Shown here piece after piece: positions 39,704 through 44,391 of a stretch of 44,391 nucleotides of DNA. The DNA comes from a virus. The notes under the pieces are model-generated. The model was not told the origin of the DNA. It saw only the letters and a list, made by a program, of their open reading frames with translations, and ran no database searches. The stretch covers positions 1 to 44,391 of the IMG/VR virus record IMGVR_UViG_3300044568_003467. The stretch is one strand, 5' to 3'. Position 1 is the first letter of the stretch. Each line of letters begins with the position of its first letter. The position numbers and the translations under genes were made by a program.

Positions 39704-39997
39704 ATGAATATTTTAGACGAAGCAAGCGGAATAGTTAATAACCGCTCCGAAGAAGCAGACAGAAACTATGGTCCTTTCTCAGAAGGTATGGACAGGGCTG
39801 CAATGATTTTTAAAGGTATGACCGGACTTGAAGTTACAGGTGAACACATGTTTAAAGCACTTGTTGCACTTAAATTCTCAAGAGAATCTTACAATCACAA
39901 GCGTGATAACTTATTAGATGCAGTTGCATATATCCAAGGATTAGACAACTATATTGAAGAAAACAAGAACGATATCGATGATGCATTCAATGGTTAA
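39704..39997 (+). CDS. DUF6378-like phage protein
   Basis: This is a 97-residue protein. The order ILDEASGIVNNRSEEADRNYGPF, then MDRAAMIFKGMTGLEVTGEHM, then ALVALKFSRESYNHKRDNLLDAVAYIQGL matches the common small phage family DUF6378: an N-terminal helix with R..YG, a middle helix, a KFSR helix, and a final H-x-D-x-x-x-D-A-x-x-Y helix. The acidic/His residues of the last helix resemble the metal site of all-alpha NTP pyrophosphatases, so a nucleotide-handling role is possible but unproven. The 3' end overlaps the next gene by eight bases. Confidence 0.65.
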   Translation: MNILDEASGIVNNRSEEADRNYGPFSEGMDRAAMIFKGMTGLEVTGEHMFKALVALKFSRESYNHKRDNLLDAVAYIQGLDNYIEENKNDIDDAFNG

Positions 39998-41039
39998 TAT
40001 TTATGCAGTTTTAGATTCATTAAAAGGTAAGAAGATTGCAATTGATGATGTTGTAACTACGTATAGTTCAAAGAAGGCCAGCCATAAAAGTGCATGGGCT
40101 TTCTTATTAGCTAATCAATTAAAGTCTCTTGGATTGGATGTTGAAGTACTTACCAAGTCAGAAGATATTTACCAATATGATGTTTGGTTAGTAGCACTTC
40201 CAATGGAATTTCAAGGTTCTTATAACCTATTTGGTGGAGCCACTGACGAACCAGCAGAGAGAATTAAAAGATTCTTAGATTTTAGTGGAACAATATATTG
40301 TTTGAATCGAGAAATGCCAAATGTTGGACAATTTGCCGAAAGCCGAATGAAATCATGTTCTCCTCTATGGGCATCTCTTAATACTGAAGCACTTACAAAA
40401 AGAAGTTTGGAAACACAAACGATTGAATTAAAACTAGATTCTAAAACATTTGTTTTAGGAGATTCTCATTCAGTTTCAGTGTACCATCCAGGTTCAAATA
40501 TTAGTCGAAATGATGGTAAAACCCTATTTGGAGTCTTAAAAGAGGGAATGCGATCTTATATTCCTTTAGACACTGAACACTTAATAACGTACTTTGGAAA
40601 TATCGATGTTCGTCATCACTTATGTCGACAAGAAAAACCAGTCGAAGCGGTTAAAAGTTTAGTAGCAAACTACTTTGAACACCTTAAATCATTAGGAATT
40701 CAAAAGAATACCATCGTAAAATTATTACCAATCGAATTTGAAGGTCGTAGAATTCCTAAAACTGGCTACCATAAAGGAACTCCATTTATTGGAACTCAAC
40801 GAGAACGGACTCAATTGATGGAGATATTTAACGAAGAGGTTGACAAACTCTCGGCTATATATAATATGAATGTAATCGAATGGCCAATTCACTGGTACTC
40901 AGCAGACCCTCAATACTTTGCCGATACCTATATGGAAAAGCCAGGTTCTGTTCACCTATCTAGAGAGTTTTACCAATATGATTTCGAGACGTCCGAAAAA
41001 AATGTTGTCCTAAAGAAGACTATCAATACTCTTTTTTGA
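39990..41039 (+). CDS. SGNH/GDSL-hydrolase-like two-domain protein
   Basis: I prefer ATG 39990 (349 residues), which overlaps the upstream stop by eight bases; ATGs at 39954, 39978 and 39981 are possible but extend further into the preceding gene. The N-terminal domain is Rossmann-like (KKIAIDDVVTTYSSKKASHKSAWAFL, DVWLVALPMEF). The C-terminal domain starts VLGDSHSVSVYHPG (about 155-168), the GDS nucleophile block of SGNH hydrolases. It continues with YFGNIDVRHH (block III-like, Asn in the oxyanion hole) and PGSVHLSREF near the end, where His fits the catalytic D-x-x-H block. An esterase or acetyl-group hydrolase acting on a sugar or envelope polymer is the likely activity; the substrate is unknown. 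Confidence 0.55.
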   Translation: MVNIYAVLDSLKGKKIAIDDVVTTYSSKKASHKSAWAFLLANQLKSLGLDVEVLTKSEDIYQYDVWLVALPMEFQGSYNLFGGATDEPAERIKRFLDFSGTIYCLNREMPNVGQFAESRMKSCSPLWASLNTEALTKRSLETQTIELKLDSKTFVLGDSHSVSVYHPGSNISRNDGKTLFGVLKEGMRSYIPLDTEHLITYFGNIDVRHHLCRQEKPVEAVKSLVANYFEHLKSLGIQKNTIVKLLPIEFEGRRIPKTGYHKGTPFIGTQRERTQLMEIFNEEVDKLSAIYNMNVIEWPIHWYSADPQYFADTYMEKPGSVHLSREFYQYDFETSEKNVVLKKTINTLF

Positions 41040-41089
41040 AACTTTTTAAATAAAACAAGTATAAAAATTATAAATTAAATTTTAAGAAA

Positions 41090-42277
41090 ATGAACAAAAT
41101 TAAAGTAGGAATTATTGGAACTGGAAATTGCGCTAAATCATTAGTTGAAGGTGTACAATATTACACAGAAAATCCAAATGATATTACCGGAATGATGAAG
41201 TCCGATATTGGAGGTTACAAAGCAGAAAATATTGAATTTGTTTGTGGATTCGAAATTGATGAACGTAAAGTTAATCAAACACTAGGATATGCACTTAAAC
41301 AAAGACCAAACTCTGCATGGGACATCGTTGATGTAATCAAATCTGAGGCTCCAGTTTATGAGGCTCCAGTAATTGATGGTTATGCAGCCCTTATGGATAA
41401 CTATCCAGAACAAAATCGTTTCTTAGTTGACGAAAAACTAAGAAATTCTACAGACATGAATCGCACTGATTGGACACCAAAAAAATCAAGAGAGTGGAAA
41501 GATTTAATTATTGCCAAATTAAAAGACCATGGCGTTGAAGTACTAATTAACTACTTACCAGTAGGTTCTCAAAAAACAACTGAATTCTGGGCTGAAATTT
41601 GTCTTGAAACAGGAATCTCTTTAGTGAACTGTATTCCAGTTTTTATAGCATCTGACCCTGCTTGGGAGCAAAGATTTATCGATGCTGGAATTCCAATCAT
41701 CGGTGATGACATGCGTTCTCAATTTGGAGCAAGTATTCTTTCTCAAATGTTACAAGAACTTGCCTTTGAAAGAGGACATCACGTAAAAGCGCACATCCAA
41801 AGAAACGTTGGAGGTAACACAGATTTCTTAAACATGGAAGACAAATCTCGTCTAGCATCTAAAAAGATTTCTAAAGAAAATGTTATCCGTGCACAAAACG
41901 AAATCCGTGGAATTTCAACTGAAGATTCATTCTTGCATGCAGGTCCTTCTGAGTATATTGCATTCTACGGCGATAACAAAGTTGCTAACTTCCGTTTAGA
42001 ACTTACAGGATTCGGTGGAGCACCAGTTCTTTTTGATGCTCAATTAAGCGTACAAGACTCTCCAAACTCTGCAGGAGTTGTAATCGACGCAGTTCGTTAC
42101 TTAAGAGTTGCGAGAGAATTAGGAGTTGTAGGAGCCTTAAGAGGTCCTTCAGCATTTACACAAAAAACCCCACCAGACCAGATGATGTTTGCTGACGCTG
42201 TTTATGAATGTACTGAATTGGCTGCAAGACGTCTAACAGATTCTACAAGAAAACAGTTAGTTGCTAAAACAAAATAA
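41090..42277 (+). CDS. ino1: Inositol-3-phosphate synthase
   Basis: This is a 395-residue protein, similar in length to the short bacterial/archaeal type. The NAD-binding Rossmann motif GIIGTGNCAKSL is at 8-19, followed by VQYY, NYLPVGSQKTTEFWAE (near 153), VNCIPVFIASDP, GDDMRSQFGASILSQMLQEL (near 204), the active-site helix region with VGGNTDFLNM and FGGAPVLFDAQLSVQDSPNS. All are typical of the MIPS family, which converts glucose-6-phosphate to 1L-myo-inositol-3-phosphate using bound NAD. Codon use looks like that of its neighbours. A terminator follows, then a HAD-like phosphatase that could remove the phosphate. Such a gene is an auxiliary metabolic gene in a phage; the product could feed modification of host envelope or phage DNA. 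Confidence 0.9.
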   Translation: MNKIKVGIIGTGNCAKSLVEGVQYYTENPNDITGMMKSDIGGYKAENIEFVCGFEIDERKVNQTLGYALKQRPNSAWDIVDVIKSEAPVYEAPVIDGYAALMDNYPEQNRFLVDEKLRNSTDMNRTDWTPKKSREWKDLIIAKLKDHGVEVLINYLPVGSQKTTEFWAEICLETGISLVNCIPVFIASDPAWEQRFIDAGIPIIGDDMRSQFGASILSQMLQELAFERGHHVKAHIQRNVGGNTDFLNMEDKSRLASKKISKENVIRAQNEIRGISTEDSFLHAGPSEYIAFYGDNKVANFRLELTGFGGAPVLFDAQLSVQDSPNSAGVVIDAVRYLRVARELGVVGALRGPSAFTQKTPPDQMMFADAVYECTELAARRLTDSTRKQLVAKTK

Positions 42278-42298
42278 GTCTAACAATCTAATTAACCT

Positions 42299-42328
42299 AA
42301 AGGGAGAGAAATAACTCTCCCTTTTTTT
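42299..42328 (+). terminator. Rho-independent terminator after inositol-3-phosphate synthase
   Basis: The stem AAAGGGAGAG (42299-42308) / CTCTCCCTTT (42315-42324) has a six-base loop and a T-run to 42328. Confidence 0.92.
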
Positions 42329-42343
42329 ATCAAAACTTTAAGC

Positions 42344-42742
42344 ATGTTAAATATTTTTAAAACAAAAAAACCAAGCGATATCTACGGATACGATTTTGAC
42401 GGAGTAATTTCAATTGGAATAACTCCAAGAGCAACAACAGATTTTATTATTACTGGAAGATGTGTCGATGAACAGGACGAAGTTCGTGCAATCCTTAAAG
42501 AGAGAGGAATTAAATGTAAGGTCTATTTTAATCCAATGACTCTTGCTGAGCGTGGAAACCATACAGTTGCGGCAAGAAGACATTCTGGACACCATAAGGC
42601 ACATACAATTAACCGTTTAAAAGGTGAAGGTGTTATTGTTTCCCGTTTTTTTGAAGATGACCCAATACAATACCAAATCATTCAGGAAAACTGTTCTGAT
42701 GTCGAATTGGTTAATATTGTATCAAAATTAGTACAAAAGTAA
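42344..42742 (+). CDS. HAD-like phosphatase/hydrolase
   Basis: This is a 132-residue protein. The minimal HAD set is present: DFDGV at 17-21 (nucleophile and acid Asp in YGYDFDGVIS), ITGR at 36-39 (motif II Thr), Lys85 in GHHKAHTINRLK (motif III) and FFEDDP at 102-107 (motif IV acidic pair). It is short, without an obvious cap domain, like small nucleotide or polynucleotide phosphatases of phages. The gene begins 15 bases after a terminator and one base before the FkbM gene. Adjacent inositol phosphate synthesis makes inositol phosphate a conceivable substrate; 5'-nucleotides or nucleic-acid ends are equally possible. Confidence 0.7.
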   Translation: MLNIFKTKKPSDIYGYDFDGVISIGITPRATTDFIITGRCVDEQDEVRAILKERGIKCKVYFNPMTLAERGNHTVAARRHSGHHKAHTINRLKGEGVIVSRFFEDDPIQYQIIQENCSDVELVNIVSKLVQK

Positions 42743-42743
42743 G

Positions 42744-43445
42744 ATGTCTAGAGTTAAACTTCCAGAGTTTCCAATTTTAAAATTGGAAAAGACCAGACTC
42801 AAAAAGAAATATGTTAAGATATTAGGAGCATCCGAAGGTGTTGATGACACTATGATTGCCGAGAGCATTGCTAATTATTTAATCCCTGAGGTTGACTATA
42901 AAGGAGCAGTTTGTTTAGATCTTGGAGCTAATATCGGCGCATTTACTCAAATCGCACTGGATTCCGGAGCAAGCAAAGTATGCACTGTAGAATGCGATGT
43001 CCGAAACTTTGAAAAGTTAAGAGAAACATTTAAGAATGACGACTATGTTGACTTGGTCTATGCTGCAGTTTCTGGACTGCCTGAAAAGACCCTAAAAATA
43101 TTCAAATCCCATAGTCAAAATGCACATTGTTCAACTTCAATTGAGAATAAGATGAAGTTTAGTGAATACGACTATGTTGAAAATATTCATCTAAAGAAGC
43201 TATTAAAGAAATACAAGCCAGACATTATAAAAATAGATATTGAATCAGCTGAATATACACTAATCGATACCTTAATAGATTACCAACCTAAATATTTATT
43301 TATTGAATTACATGCAGGAAAACATAGGGCTGAAATGTACCAAGTAATGGAGAGGCTAGAGACTGTTTACCCGTACTCAAGGATAGTTCCACTAATTATA
43401 TTCACCGACAATTTAATAGCGCACGATTGCTTTTTTAAAAAATAA
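42744..43445 (+). CDS. FkbM-family SAM-dependent methyltransferase
   Basis: This is a 233-residue protein. The SAM-binding motif I is VCLDLGANIGAFTQIALDSGA (about 57-77). It is followed by the acidic end of strand beta2 (VECD, 83-86), then DLVYAAVSG and DIIKIDIESAEYTLI (the FkbM-type K-x-D-x-E-x-x-E motif), and LFIELHAG. FkbM enzymes O-methylate sugars or other small groups. It lies one base after the HAD-like gene and three bases before the next start, so the three are likely one transcript. It could decorate a sugar, an inositol derivative or a glycan; the substrate cannot be told from sequence. Confidence 0.8.
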   Translation: MSRVKLPEFPILKLEKTRLKKKYVKILGASEGVDDTMIAESIANYLIPEVDYKGAVCLDLGANIGAFTQIALDSGASKVCTVECDVRNFEKLRETFKNDDYVDLVYAAVSGLPEKTLKIFKSHSQNAHCSTSIENKMKFSEYDYVENIHLKKLLKKYKPDIIKIDIESAEYTLIDTLIDYQPKYLFIELHAGKHRAEMYQVMERLETVYPYSRIVPLIIFTDNLIAHDCFFKK

Positions 43446-43448
43446 AAT

Positions 43449-44391
43449 ATGAAAATGACTTCAAATAAACAATTGCTTGAGATGGATTCTCAGGCTTTAT
43501 TGGATTTAATACCAACAGAAAAAAAGCAACTCATTCGAGATTTTATTCATGAAATGAATCGAAGAGAATATGAGGTTCGCTTTGCAAAAACATGTACCTT
43601 TGATACTTTTAGGCATCGAGAAGGCACCGGAGAGGACACATTTGGACACGGATTTATAGTAGAGGGACGTTCAGTTCCTTATTTTCACCCAAACCGTTCA
43701 TTTCACGATGAGATTATTTGGCTAAATGAAAATGTGTTCTACAATCCAGAATGTACATTTGAAGACCGACTAATTAATGCAGCAATTGTAAAATTCTATG
43801 GACCGTCAAATACAATTAGTCTATTAACACATGACACTGGATTTCCATTCGTTAAATATGACCGATTAGTTAATGACGAGAAATATGTTCTGCAATGTAT
43901 GGTTAACATGGAGAATGCAAGGAGACGTGGAGAAAAGATTTATGGTACTACTGAATTACGAACAAGTCTGCAAACTGAATCGAGAAACCATGCACGAGTA
44001 ATTAAAACTCCTTATGACATATTAATTAATGCCGAACCAGACCCAACCCGACAGAGTCGAACAAGCGATATGTTTTTTTGGTTTACCTTACTAGGTCCTC
44101 GTTTTGCAGAATTCTATGCTAAGAAACCGACAATGGAAGAGTCTTTTGACTTCTTAACATCGCATCGAGGAATTGGAAACTACTATGGGTACCATTTTAG
44201 TACCAACCTTGCCCGAATGCCAGAAATCGGTACTCCTGACCTATTACGACCAAATACTCTATCTGGAAATCTTAACGAAGATGATGACTTTGTTGCACCT
44301 GGAGTTGGAGCGATGACCACAATCAACTGGTTCTATGAAGACTTAGGTTTTTCAATTTCATCTGATGTTGGAGCTAAAGTCATCAGACAAA
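43449..44391 (+). CDS. Putative DNA-base-hypermodification enzyme (thymine pyrophosphorylase / hmdU kinase helical-domain-like), 3'-truncated
   Basis: The frame is open from ATG 43449 to the right edge (314 codons visible), so the C-terminus is missing. Visible segments are FHDEIIWLNENVFYNPECTF, then FGPRF-like LGPRFAEFY, LTSHRGIGNYYGYHFSTNLA and FVAPGVGAMTTINWFYEDLG. The helical core with G-x-G-x-x-x-x-Y-H...DL and a late (G)PGVGA glycine turn resembles the helix-hairpin-helix, glycosylase-like family called alpha-glutamyl/putrescinyl thymine pyrophosphorylase, or the helical domain of 5-hmdU DNA kinase. That family builds hypermodified thymines in phages. The match is by eye and moderate. 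Membership would imply modified DNA in this phage. Confidence 0.45.
   Translation, partial: MKMTSNKQLLEMDSQALLDLIPTEKKQLIRDFIHEMNRREYEVRFAKTCTFDTFRHREGTGEDTFGHGFIVEGRSVPYFHPNRSFHDEIIWLNENVFYNPECTFEDRLINAAIVKFYGPSNTISLLTHDTGFPFVKYDRLVNDEKYVLQCMVNMENARRRGEKIYGTTELRTSLQTESRNHARVIKTPYDILINAEPDPTRQSRTSDMFFWFTLLGPRFAEFYAKKPTMEESFDFLTSHRGIGNYYGYHFSTNLARMPEIGTPDLLRPNTLSGNLNEDDDFVAPGVGAMTTINWFYEDLGFSISSDVGAKVIRQ

Noticed and set aside
1-44391. CRISPR arrays, insertion sequences, integrase or attachment sites
   Set aside because: No regularly spaced direct repeats, transposase motifs, tyrosine or serine recombinase motifs, or tRNA-adjacent repeats were seen.

Overview
The window is a continuous, densely packed, AT-rich stretch in which every supportable gene lies on the plus strand. 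The content is that of a large T4-like myovirus. It has baseplate and tail-fibre structural genes, a gp19-like tube protein, a gp32-type single-strand DNA-binding protein, a gp61-type primase, and UvsY-like and UvsW recombination proteins. It also holds a set of small proteins whose N-termini resemble the capsid-targeting sequence of T4 internal head proteins. Almost no start codon has a Shine-Dalgarno-like purine box; starts follow A/T-rich leaders, often within a few bases of the previous stop. That habit is typical of Bacteroidota genes, so a (probably marine) Bacteroidota host is plausible, but this is inference.

Layout. (1) 1-19994, virion structure: the 3' end of a structural gene, two very large tail/baseplate proteins, three paralogous collagen-like/collar fibres around a short collar protein, a membrane-anchored coiled-coil protein, a 688-residue structural protein and a tube-like protein. 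(2) 19997-25541, replication and recombination: a small CTS-like glycine-rich protein, a RuvC-like resolvase, gp32-like SSB with a structured and TTAAA-rich leader, primase, a small coupled gene, a UvsY-like mediator and UvsW helicase. (3) 25574-36951, a proposed internal-head (ejected) protein cassette: about nine genes in a row with CTS-like N-termini or internal copies, including two mosaic proteins studded with (V/I/L)-(N/T/S)-E-A sites. The cargo includes an ADP-ribosyltransferase-like domain, a nucleotidyltransferase/ligase-like enzyme, a second ligase-like domain fused to an NMN adenylyltransferase, and a DUF3008 protein. (4) 37013-39648: a small gene, a DUF2828/Ro60-like vWA protein, about 320 bp with no convincing gene before a strong terminator (candidate RNA or decayed ORF), and two tiny genes sharing a near-identical leader. 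(5) 39704-44391, accessory metabolism and modification: a DUF6378-like protein, an SGNH-hydrolase-like protein, inositol-3-phosphate synthase, a HAD-like phosphatase, an FkbM methyltransferase and the 5' part of a probable DNA-base-hypermodification enzyme.

The central hypothesis is that region 3 encodes a large set of proteins packaged in the prohead, trimmed by a T4 gp21-like protease (not in this window) and delivered with the DNA. Several cargos could act on RNA, NAD or host proteins at once after infection. The sequence shows the shared motif and its placement directly; packaging and cleavage are inferences by analogy with T4 Alt and the IP proteins.
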